Positions 24,718 through 29,647 of a stretch of 31,561 nucleotides of DNA are shown here, piece after piece (the stretch's first letter is position 1; every line of letters starts with the position of its first letter). The notes under the pieces were generated by a model. The model was not told the DNA's origin, searched no databases, and saw only the letters and a list, made by a program, of their open reading frames with translations. The translations under genes were made by a program, and so were the position numbers. The stretch covers positions 1 to 31,561 of the forward strand of contig QNGA01000018.1 in assembly GCA_003298465.1 (NCBI GenBank). Reading direction: 5' to 3'. Source of the DNA: a halophilic archaeon (GTDB taxonomy: Archaea; Halobacteriota; Halobacteria; Halobacteriales; Haladaptataceae).

Positions 24718-24994
24718 GAGAGGCATAAGCGTTCCCCGGTTTCCGTGACACCGAACCGGTCGCTCATCACCCGACCGCTCCACGAGTTAGTCGAGGCCAG
24801 CGTCTAATTACTCGACCCCGAGACGTGCGCGAGGCGCTCGTCGTAATTTGCTACACCCTCGCCGAGAGTGGCGGCATCCGCTTGATGACGAGTGGCCGTT
24901 CAGAAGCGCGACGACGCGGACGGCGCCTACCCCGTCCTCCGCGAAACCGAGGCCGCCGGCGAACCGCCTACAGACGGACATTTAGCGGGTTTAG

Positions 24995-25073
24995 CTGAAA
25001 GTAGGCGCTAAGCCCCCTTCCTCAGCGAGCGTCGAAGACGCGAGCAGGGAGGGGATACAGCGCCTACTTTCAG
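24995..25073. repeat. 79-nt extended hairpin element
   Basis: CTGAAAGTAGGCGCT (24995-25009) and AGCGCCTACTTTCAG (25059-25073) are a perfect 15-bp inverted repeat. The interior can continue the stem with CCCC/GGGG and TCCT/AGGGA pairing and ends in GCGTC-GAA-GACGC. It could be a structured RNA, or an end of an IS200/IS605-type or miniature element left behind after loss of the transposase; no transposase gene is present. Confidence 0.6.
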
Positions 25074-25104
25074 TCAAAACGCCCCTCTCCCCGAGTTCAG
25101 TCGG

Positions 25105-25123
25105 ATTGGTATCAGCTACTAAC
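25105..25123. repeat. 19-bp palindromic site, copy 2
   Basis: ATTGGTATCAGCTACTAAC is followed by CCGAGGCCG, the same flank as the copies at 25157 and 25889. Confidence 0.6.
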
Positions 25124-25156
25124 CCGAGGCCGCCCGGCCAGGCGCCCGCCCCCTGG

Positions 25157-25175
25157 GTTAGTAGCCGATACTAAC
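25157..25175. repeat. 19-bp palindromic site, copy 3
   Basis: GTTAGTAGCCGATACTAAC has perfect 7-bp arms (GTTAGTA/TACTAAC), which extend to 8 bp with the flanking G and C. Confidence 0.7.
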
Positions 25176-25194
25176 CCGAGGCCGTCGTCGAGGA
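25161..25194. repeat. 34-bp direct repeat upstream side of HNH gene, copy 1
   Basis: It is identical to 25893-25926. It carries part of the 19-bp palindrome plus the reverse complement of the last codons of the 25903 gene, so it is a displaced copy of that gene's 3' end. Confidence 0.85.
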
Positions 25195-25228
25195 AACGAA
25201 CGGCGTCGGTGGAGTGCCCCCGTCGGTT

Positions 25229-25837
25229 TTAACGCCGTATGTCCTGGGCGATTCCCGCCCGCCCGTGTTCCTCGAATAGGTCGGCTAACTTCTCCCGGCT
25301 CATGTGGGCGATATCGTCGACGGACGAATGCCAGTGTTCGCGCATATGCTCGGATTGGGTTTCCGGTGAGAGGTTCTCCGGGCGGTTATCCCACGGAATG
25401 CCCGTCTTATGGTGAATGTGCTTCCCAGAGACGGCGTCAAACCCGTACTCGGCGACGGCGACGAGGCGATGAATGCCGACGTTCACAAGCCCCCCGCCCT
25501 TGAACGACGCGTACGCAACGACGTACCCCTGGACAGTTGTACGGATGTGGACGGCACCGGGCCTCGTCTCGCCGAGCACTCTCGCGACGTCGTCGGGCGT
25601 GCAATCCACGGTGTATGTCGTCGCTCCGTCCGAGGTATAGCCAGTCTTCTCGACAAACCCAGCGTCGCGTAGTCCCCGTATCCGGCGCGTGACCGCCGGG
25701 AGCCCGACGTCGACGTCGGCTACCTCCGCCCACTGGCGGCTCGTCCCCTCAAAGTTGTATGATTCGTCGGCGTTCTCAACGACGTCGTTAAGAAATTCTA
25801 TGCTCGTTCTTGAAATCCCGCCACTGCTTGTCTTCAT
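25229..25837 (-). CDS. Winged-helix/HNH endonuclease fusion, 202 aa (homing-endonuclease-like)
   Basis: The start ATG 25837 (MKTSSGGISR...) is chosen because upstream codons overlap another gene's tail. Residues ~10-80 are a wHTH (EVADVDVGLPAVTRRIRGL, then a YTSDGATTYTV wing). The HNH motif is at ~122-168: IHRLVAVAEYGF, GKHIHHKTGIPWDNRPENL and SEHMREH, with H142/H143 and the DNRPEN loop as metal and catalytic residues. Such proteins nick or cut DNA, and free-standing ones often spread as homing genes. It lies between two 34-bp direct repeats, suggesting recent insertion at the end of an operon. Confidence 0.85.
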   Translation of the reverse strand: MKTSSGGISRTSIEFLNDVVENADESYNFEGTSRQWAEVADVDVGLPAVTRRIRGLRDAGFVEKTGYTSDGATTYTVDCTPDDVARVLGETRPGAVHIRTTVQGYVVAYASFKGGGLVNVGIHRLVAVAEYGFDAVSGKHIHHKTGIPWDNRPENLSPETQSEHMREHWHSSVDDIAHMSREKLADLFEEHGRAGIAQDIRR

Positions 25838-25888
25838 ATCTCTGTTGTTGGTTGTCCTCTCCGACAGGCGCCGGAGAAAAGTGTGGTT

Positions 25889-25907
25889 ATTGGTAGCCGA
25901 TACTAAC
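25889..25907. repeat. 19-bp palindromic site, copy 4
   Basis: ATTGGTAGCCGATACTAAC overlaps the TAG stop (25903-25905) of the minus-strand 132-aa gene. Confidence 0.65.
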
Positions 25908-25926
25908 CCGAGGCCGTCGTCGAGGA
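25893..25926. repeat. 34-bp direct repeat, copy 2 (3' end of the 132-aa gene)
   Basis: This is the native position of the sequence copied to 25161-25194. It spans the last seven codons and stop of the 132-aa gene and part of the palindrome. The copies are 732 bp apart and enclose the HNH gene. Confidence 0.85.
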
Positions 25927-26301
25927 GACAAACGGCGACGGCGGGGTCCGGCCAAACGCGTCGGCCGGGAGCGTCGACACCGCGACGACCGTCCGAGAGA
26001 CCTCGCGATAGGACTGGCCCCACATGCTCGTCTCATTCGGCGCCGCCTTGTGCAACTCGTGCGAGTAGTGAGCGTGCTGGCGGAGCCAATACCGGTCGCC
26101 CGGGTCGGCCTCGACGTCGTCGCCGTCGAACTCGATGCTCGTCCCCGTCTTCGGCGAGCGGACCTCCGTGACGGTCCCGACGACCGCCCGCGGGACGCTC
26201 GAATCCGAGTAGGTCGACCGATACCAAACGCGAATCCGGTCGCCCTCCTCCGGGAGCACGTAGGTCATGCGGTCGTCGACCTCGACGACGTCCCGGCTCA
26301 T
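25903..26301 (-). CDS. Hypothetical protein, 132 aa, last gene of the small-protein operon
   Basis: The start ATG 26301 overlaps the stop of the 54-aa gene (ATGA). Residues ~12-70 look like a small beta-barrel (DRIRVWYRSTYSD, AVVGTVTEVRSPKTGTSIEF), and residues ~72-110 are Trp/Tyr/His-rich (YWLRQHAHYSHELHK). No family was recognised. The Ser/Thr tail is within the segment duplicated beyond the HNH gene. Confidence 0.72.
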   Translation of the reverse strand: MSRDVVEVDDRMTYVLPEEGDRIRVWYRSTYSDSSVPRAVVGTVTEVRSPKTGTSIEFDGDDVEADPGDRYWLRQHAHYSHELHKAAPNETSMWGQSYREVSRTVVAVSTLPADAFGRTPPSPFVSSTTASG

Positions 26302-26462
26302 CGCCGACCGCCGTCCTCGGCGACGAGGAGCCGCCCGTCGCTCCCGCGGCCGACGAGGCATCCGCACGGGGCGAGGCGAGCGACGGCCGGCCCGACGGTG
26401 ACCAGCGCCGTGACGAGCGCGTCACACCGCGGGCAGCGCATCGTCGCGGCGATGTCGCTCAT
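26298..26462 (-). CDS. Small zinc-finger-like protein, 54 aa
   Basis: MRCPRCDALV gives C10-x2-C13 and APCGCLVG gives C33-x-C35, a probable four-Cys zinc knuckle. It overlaps both neighbours by ATGA junctions. Tiny zinc proteins of this kind are common on haloarchaeal plasmids; a nucleic-acid or protein-contact role is possible but unproven. Confidence 0.7.
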   Translation of the reverse strand: MSDIAATMRCPRCDALVTALVTVGPAVARLAPCGCLVGRGSDGRLLVAEDGGRR

Positions 26463-26668
26463 AGTTCCACCTGCGAGACCTCGGCGTCCTCTCGCTTGTC
26501 GTAGACGGCGTCGAACGTCCGTTGACAGCCGTCGCACCGGAAGCGACGCGCCGACCGCGGCGAGGAGAACGACCCGCCGGCGTGCGCGTTCTCGTTCAAG
26601 TCGTGGCTCCCGCACTCGACACAGACGTAGCGCCACGGGAAGGACGGTGAGAATCGCAGCCCGCTCAT
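26459..26668 (-). CDS. Zinc-ribbon protein, 69 aa
   Basis: YVCVECGSHD gives C16-x2-C19 and FRCDGCQRTF gives C45-x2-C48, a classical zinc ribbon. ATGA overlaps link it to the genes on each side. No further domain; function unknown. Confidence 0.75.
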   Translation of the reverse strand: MSGLRFSPSFPWRYVCVECGSHDLNENAHAGGSFSSPRSARRFRCDGCQRTFDAVYDKREDAEVSQVEL

Positions 26669-27000
26669 CGACGCCCTCCGTTCGTGGTCGCGGCGTCAGT
26701 CCCCGGGCCGTCGGCGTAGGGAGGGAGCCCGCGGTCGAGGCGGGCGGCCGATTCGCGGAGTTGCGCGAGCGCGTCCTCGACGTCGGCGAAGTGGCGGGTC
26801 CAGTCCTGTGGATGTTGATAGGTGATTGTCCAGTCGCGCTTATTTGGCCGATAGCCGACCGACAGCCGACCGCCACGGGCGTCCGTTTCGAGGACGGCCG
26901 CTGTCGGGTTGAGACGGGCGTGAGAGACGCCCGGCCACTCCGCGGGCGCTGGGCCCAGCCCGTCGACCGCCGCCGAGAGAGCGTCGTGCGCGGCCGTCAT
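26665..27000 (-). CDS. Hypothetical protein, 111 aa
   Basis: The start ATG 27000 and the stop both lie in ATGA overlaps. The middle (GGRLSVGYRPNKRDWTITYQ) is strand-rich and is followed by a helix (FADVEDALAQLRESAARL). There are no cysteines, unlike its neighbours. No family was recognised. Confidence 0.72.
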   Translation of the reverse strand: MTAAHDALSAAVDGLGPAPAEWPGVSHARLNPTAAVLETDARGGRLSVGYRPNKRDWTITYQHPQDWTRHFADVEDALAQLRESAARLDRGLPPYADGPGTDAATTNGGRR

Positions 27001-27164
27001 TGCCCCCTCCAGTCGAACACTCCGCCCTCGTCAGTCGGCGCGAGGCACGTCGGACAGTGACAGTCGCGTTCCGCGCGTCGCTTCGCGAGAATTTCCTCGC
27101 CACCGAACAGGCCAGCGGAGAGCGTGAGCGCGTGCGTGAGCGCCAGCAGGATGGCGTCCGTCAT
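26997..27164 (-). CDS. Small Cys-containing protein, 55 aa
   Basis: The frame from ATG 27164 begins with a hydrophobic helix (AILLALTHALTLSAGLFGG), then a basic stretch and DCHCPTC (C35, C37, C40). It ends VFDWRGQ. Both ends overlap neighbours by ATGA. It may be a membrane-attached metal-binding protein. It is short, but the junction pattern and GC-rich third positions support it. Confidence 0.62.
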   Translation of the reverse strand: MTDAILLALTHALTLSAGLFGGEEILAKRRAERDCHCPTCLAPTDEGGVFDWRGQ

Positions 27165-27274
27165 GCCGACCGCTCCGTGTCGTCACTGTCGGCCGTCAGT
27201 CGGAGAAACCAGCGGTCGGGACGCATGGGCCGAAGGTCCCCACCCGCCCGCTCGCGTCGCCTCTCGGCGTTCAT
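27161..27274 (-). CDS. Very small protein, 37 aa
   Basis: MNAERRRERAGGDLRPMRPD then RWFLRLTADSDDTERSA. ATG 27274 overlaps the stop of the SWIM gene, and its own stop overlaps the next ATG, continuing the unbroken series of overlaps. No domain is visible. It may be translated as part of the coupled series. Confidence 0.5.
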   Translation of the reverse strand: MNAERRRERAGGDLRPMRPDRWFLRLTADSDDTERSA

Positions 27275-27603
27275 AGACGGCCCTCCGCCGCGAGATGGCT
27301 CCGGAGCGTCTCGTCGAGTGCGTCCTCGACGACGCCCTCCGGGAGCGGCCGGGCGCCCGTGCGGAACTCGACGCGCCGCACGTGCTTGCACCGGCCGTCG
27401 GGCGCGCGGTATTCGGCGTCGGGACAGTCGCATTCGGCGCCCTCGACGTGGTAGCGGTTCTCACCGCTCGCGCTGTAGACGTCGAAGCGACCGACGTCGC
27501 GGTCGACGACGACCATCATTTCCGTCAGGGCGCGCACGTCGCGGTCCTCCAGCGCGTCGAGTGTCTCCGTCACGGTCTCGGGTGTGGGGGCGCTCGCGGC
27601 CAT
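27271..27603 (-). CDS. SWIM zinc-finger protein, 110 aa
   Basis: C58-x-C60 (ECDCPDAEY) and C72-x-H74 (GRCKHVRR) fit the SWIM pattern CxC...CxH, preceded by strand-rich DVYSASGENRYHVEG. SWIM domains bind DNA or partner proteins. ATG 27603 shares its first base with the last base of the upstream TAA (TAATG). A regulatory or recombination accessory role is possible. Confidence 0.8.
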   Translation of the reverse strand: MAASAPTPETVTETLDALEDRDVRALTEMMVVVDRDVGRFDVYSASGENRYHVEGAECDCPDAEYRAPDGRCKHVRRVEFRTGARPLPEGVVEDALDETLRSHLAAEGRL

Positions 27604-27794
27604 TAGCTCCCGCCTCCGGCGCCGCACCGGAAACAGCCGGCCTCCAGGCCGCGGTCCGTGCTCTCCAGGCCGCACCGGGAGCAGCGGAAGTAGTGGTGGT
27701 CGACGGCGCCGTCGGCGTCGAGGCCGACGTGCGGGCCGGATATTTCGGGGGTCTGTTCGATACCGTTTTCAGCGGTGGTGGTGTTGGTCGACAT
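27603..27794 (-). CDS. Zinc-ribbon protein, 63 aa, first gene of the eight-gene operon
   Basis: C38-x2-C41 (FRCSRCG) and C54-x2-C57 (GCFRCG) form a zinc ribbon with a 12-residue spacer. The start ATG 27794 (MSTNTTT...) is preferred. An in-frame ATG at 27878 would add 28 basic residues encoded by what looks like a structured leader. Confidence 0.7.
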   Translation of the reverse strand: MSTNTTTAENGIEQTPEISGPHVGLDADGAVDHHYFRCSRCGLESTDRGLEAGCFRCGAGGGS

Positions 27795-27819
27795 GGCTTC
27801 GGTCGGTTTGTAGAAGCTC

Positions 27820-27862
27820 GCCCGGCGTTGCACCGCCGGGCTGTCACTCGATTTTGAGTGAC
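27820..27862 (-). promoter_or_regulatory. Two adjacent hairpins in the leader of the small-protein operon
   Basis: GCCCGGCG/CGCCGGGC (27820-27841, perfect 8-bp stem, 6-base loop) and GTCACTC/GAGTGAC (27843-27862, perfect 7-bp stem, 6-base loop) stand one base apart, between the probable transcript start and ATG 27794. A regulated or stabilised 5' leader is likely. Confidence 0.55.
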
Positions 27863-27874
27863 GACGCCTCCACA

Positions 27875-27930
27875 CCATACATTACCCAGTGCATGGTATT
27901 AAAGCTTCCCATGCACTCGGTAATGCATGG
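27875..27930. promoter_or_regulatory. Divergent promoter with mirrored operators
   Basis: Two 22-bp sites (27875-27896 and 27909-27930) are inverted copies of each other with two differences; each has outer halves of the CCATGCA/TGCATGG type. Between them lies TATTAAAGCTTC, which holds a TATA box for both directions. Each site covers the predicted start of one transcript, so one bound regulator could shut off both operons. A half-site, CCAATGCATGG, recurs at about 27968-27977. Confidence 0.7.
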
Positions 27931-27985
27931 AGTTAAGAGGACGGGAGGGCAATACCCTTCTGTGGTCCAATGCATGGCAATTAAC

Positions 27986-28216
27986 ATGCCAAAGAAACGC
28001 GACGACGACAGCGGCAGATACACACAAAGCGTCGACGACGACGACATCCTCGCCTACCTCCGCGAACAGGACGGCGCCGGAACCTCCGAGGTCGCCGATG
28101 CTTTCGACTATGAACAGTCCACCGTCTACCGACGGATGAAACGCCTCGAAGACGACGGCCGCGTCTCCCGTCGCGAGGTCGGTGGAGTGATTCTCTGGAG
28201 CGTGACCGACGAATGA
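27986..28216 (+). CDS. Winged-helix transcriptional regulator, 76 aa
   Basis: The chain DDDILAYLREQDGAGTSEVA, DAFDYEQSTVYRRMKRLEDD, GRVSRREVGGVILWSV is a compact MarR/TrmB-like wHTH. The recognition helix is around STVYRRMKRLE and the wing around RREVGG. ATG 27986 is used; an in-frame ATG at 27974 would add four residues. It is the first gene after the mirrored operators and so the likely autoregulator of both divergent operons. Its stop overlaps the next ATG. Confidence 0.82.
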   Translation: MPKKRDDDSGRYTQSVDDDDILAYLREQDGAGTSEVADAFDYEQSTVYRRMKRLEDDGRVSRREVGGVILWSVTDE

Positions 28217-28446
28217 GTGTCCCTGACGACTTTGGCGTCTGTTACCGGCTCCGCGAGAACAACGCCCCACGAACGTGTCAAGGCGACTGTAGCGCCGACG
28301 CGGACTACTACCTCCTTTCGGAGACCCACGACGCCGGCGAGATACCGACCGGGGCCACCGGCGACACCCTCTCCGCCTATCTCTGCGAGGACCATGCCGC
28401 CGAGTATTACGGCCTTGAGGACGACCGCGACGAGGGTGGGGACTAA
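28213..28446 (+). CDS. Small Cys-containing acidic protein, 77 aa
   Basis: C22 and C26 (RTCQGDC) with C58 and H61 (CEDH) could form a zinc site; C10 is extra. Acidic composition and an ATGA overlap with the regulator gene support it as real. No family was recognised. Confidence 0.72.
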   Translation: MSVPDDFGVCYRLRENNAPRTCQGDCSADADYYLLSETHDAGEIPTGATGDTLSAYLCEDHAAEYYGLEDDRDEGGD

Positions 28447-28730
28447 TGCCGCGAGCACTGCTCACCGACGGCGAGCGCAAAGCCATCGCCGGCGACGACG
28501 ACATGGAACCCAACACGCATAGCTCCTACATCTCGCGAATCCGCCAGAAGATGGACGAAATGCGCGACGACGCCGCACTCCTCCGCAAACACCGCCCCGA
28601 CCTCTACGACGACCTCCATGAGGCCGTCTGTCGCGAGGGAATCGACGAACGATTCGAACGCCTGGAGCGGGAGATGGCCGACCTCCAAGACGCCGTCGAA
28701 CGCGTCCCCGACGGGGTGAACGACGAATGA
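28446..28730 (+). CDS. ALLT-family protein, 94 aa (paralogue of 19456)
   Basis: MPRALLTDGERKAIAGDDDM is followed by SRIRQKMDEMRDDAALLRKH, RPDLYDDLHEAVCREG and a C-terminal coiled coil (DERFERLEREMADLQDAVER). It is longer than the paralogue at 19456 by that coiled coil. ATG 28446 overlaps the preceding TAA by one base. As at 19456, the next substantial gene encodes a two-helix membrane protein. Conserved in haloarchaea; function unknown. Confidence 0.8.
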   Translation: MPRALLTDGERKAIAGDDDMEPNTHSSYISRIRQKMDEMRDDAALLRKHRPDLYDDLHEAVCREGIDERFERLEREMADLQDAVERVPDGVNDE

Positions 28731-28756
28731 GCGCCATGCGGGGGGTCGTGGAATGA
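28727..28756 (+). CDS. Possible 9-codon ORF bridging two genes
   Basis: ATG 28727 overlaps the stop of the ALLT gene (ATGA), and the frame MSAMRGVVE ends in a TGA that overlaps ATG 28753. It may simply carry ribosomes from one gene to the next. It may also be chance. Confidence 0.25.
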   Translation: MSAMRGVVE

Positions 28757-28938
28757 GCCATACGATGCCGGCCGCCGTCGCATGGCTCGGTCTTGCCGGC
28801 GTGATTCTTGGCCTGGCCGGCGCCCTCGCGTACTTCTTGTTCCCGGATAGTGAGAGGCCGAAATACGCCGTTGCGGTCGGCTTCGGCATCGTGTTCCTTT
28901 CCGACGTCGCCGACCATTTGTCTGGCACACTGTTTTGA
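28753..28938 (+). CDS. Small two-helix membrane protein, 61 aa
   Basis: Two hydrophobic segments (AVAWLGLAGVILGLAGALAY and AVAVGFGIVFLSDVADHL) are joined by a short charged loop (FPDSERPK). It is the membrane partner in the second copy of the ALLT-plus-membrane module. Its stop codon lies inside the first TGAATCA heptamer. Confidence 0.72.
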   Translation: MSHTMPAAVAWLGLAGVILGLAGALAYFLFPDSERPKYAVAVGFGIVFLSDVADHLSGTLF

Positions 28939-28964
28939 ATCACGACTGAATAAGTGGTGAATAT
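28936..28964. promoter_or_regulatory. Operator-like heptamer triplet at the RHH gene start
   Basis: TGAATCA (28936), TGAATAA (28947) and TGAATAT (28958) lie at an exact 11-bp period. They cover the 15-bp gap between genes and the start codon at 28963. The same heptamers form the larger array inside the gene, so the encoded RHH protein probably binds here to control itself. Confidence 0.7.
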
Positions 28965-29616
28965 GCCGCGACAGACCGCGATGCTCCCGGCTGAACTCAA
29001 GGCCTACGCCGAGTATCAGGCCGCGGAGCGGGGAATCTCGACCGCGGAGTACCTCCGCCAATTGATTCGCGAGGACTGGGTCGGCGGCGGTGAATCACGG
29101 CTGAATAACGGTGATTCATCCCGTGAATCAACAGTGAATAAGACTGATTCACTCCGTGATTCACCCGTGATTCAGGACTTATTCAGTCGGGTCGAGGCGC
29201 TCGAAGACGGCCAGGACCTCCCCGAGGACGCTCCCGGAACGGTGGCACGCGAGCCGGAGCCGGCGCCCGCCCAGGACGGCGGGACCGAGGACGTCGAGCA
29301 GGACGATAGCGCCTCCCCCGACGTCGACGGCGACGTCGATAAGCTCCTCGCCGACTGGCCGCCGCGTGGAGACCGCAAACGCGAGGAGCGGCGAGCGGTC
29401 GGCCGTGCGGCCCTCCGGTGGCTCCGCGACGAGGACGGCCCCCGCGGTCGCGGTGACTTTGAGGACGCCCTGCTCCCGGAGTACGCTGTCGACGGACAAA
29501 GCGCCGAGACGTGGTGGAGAAAGAGCGTCCGTCCCGCACTGAAAGCGGTCGACGCCGTCGAGTATCACCACGGGCCCCACACCTACGAGTGGACCGACGG
29601 GGAGAGCGGCGACTGA
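28963..29616 (+). CDS. RHH DNA-binding protein with C-terminal domain, 217 aa; gene contains heptamer array
   Basis: The start is ATG 28963, with GGTG four bases ahead; in-frame GTGs at 28954 and 28957 are possible. Residues 1-39 (MPRQTAMLPAELKAYAEYQA then AERGISTAEYLRQLIREDW) are an RHH domain. Residues ~43-74 are a polar Ser/Asn/Asp linker encoded by the heptamer array. A second linker (~80-125) is very acidic, and the C-terminal ~85 residues (ERRAVGRAALRWLRDEDGP, ETWWRKSVRPALKAVDAVEY) look like a winged helix. RHH proteins that sit on phased repeats act in plasmid partition (ParR/omega type) or copy control. I infer such a role. Confidence 0.78.
   Translation: MPRQTAMLPAELKAYAEYQAAERGISTAEYLRQLIREDWVGGGESRLNNGDSSRESTVNKTDSLRDSPVIQDLFSRVEALEDGQDLPEDAPGTVAREPEPAPAQDGGTEDVEQDDSASPDVDGDVDKLLADWPPRGDRKREERRAVGRAALRWLRDEDGPRGRGDFEDALLPEYAVDGQSAETWWRKSVRPALKAVDAVEYHHGPHTYEWTDGESGD
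29091..29185. repeat. Nine-heptamer phased array inside the RHH gene (candidate centromere or iterons)
   Basis: TGAATCA, its complement TGATTCA and the variants TGAATAA/TTATTCA start at 29091, 29102, 29112, 29124, 29135, 29145, 29157, 29168 and 29179. Spacing is 10-12 bp, about one helical turn, so all sites face one side of the DNA. A weaker TGATTCG lies at 29064. With the triplet at 28936 this makes 12 sites. Confidence 0.88.
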
Positions 29617-29617
29617 C

Positions 29618-29636
29618 GTTAGTAGCAGCTACTAAC
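29618..29636. repeat. 19-bp palindromic site, copy 5 (perfect)
   Basis: GTTAGTAGCAGCTACTAAC is a perfect 9-1-9 palindrome, one base after the stop of the RHH gene and 11 bases before the stop of the convergent helicase gene. It might serve as a bidirectional terminator or protein-binding site. Confidence 0.75.
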
Positions 29637-29647
29637 CTTGGGCGGCG

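Larger units (their letters stand above)
24694..25228. other. 535-bp repeat-rich spacer between the RHH and HNH genes
   Basis: It has no convincing gene. From left to right it holds the AGTAC operator, an extended hairpin at 24995-25073, two copies of the 19-bp palindrome (25105 and 25157), and a copy of the 3' end of the 25903 gene (25161-25194). The mix looks like the scar of repeated insertion and deletion events. Confidence 0.6.

Noticed and set aside
25903..26425. Alternative frames across the small-protein operon (for example 26033-26425 and 26298-26876)
   Set aside because: They cross confirmed gene junctions and lack the ATGA/TAATG spacing that links the chosen frames.
29091..29185. 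Heptamer array considered as a CRISPR array
   Set aside because: Repeats are 7 bp with 3-5-bp spacers and lie inside an open gene; there are no cas genes.
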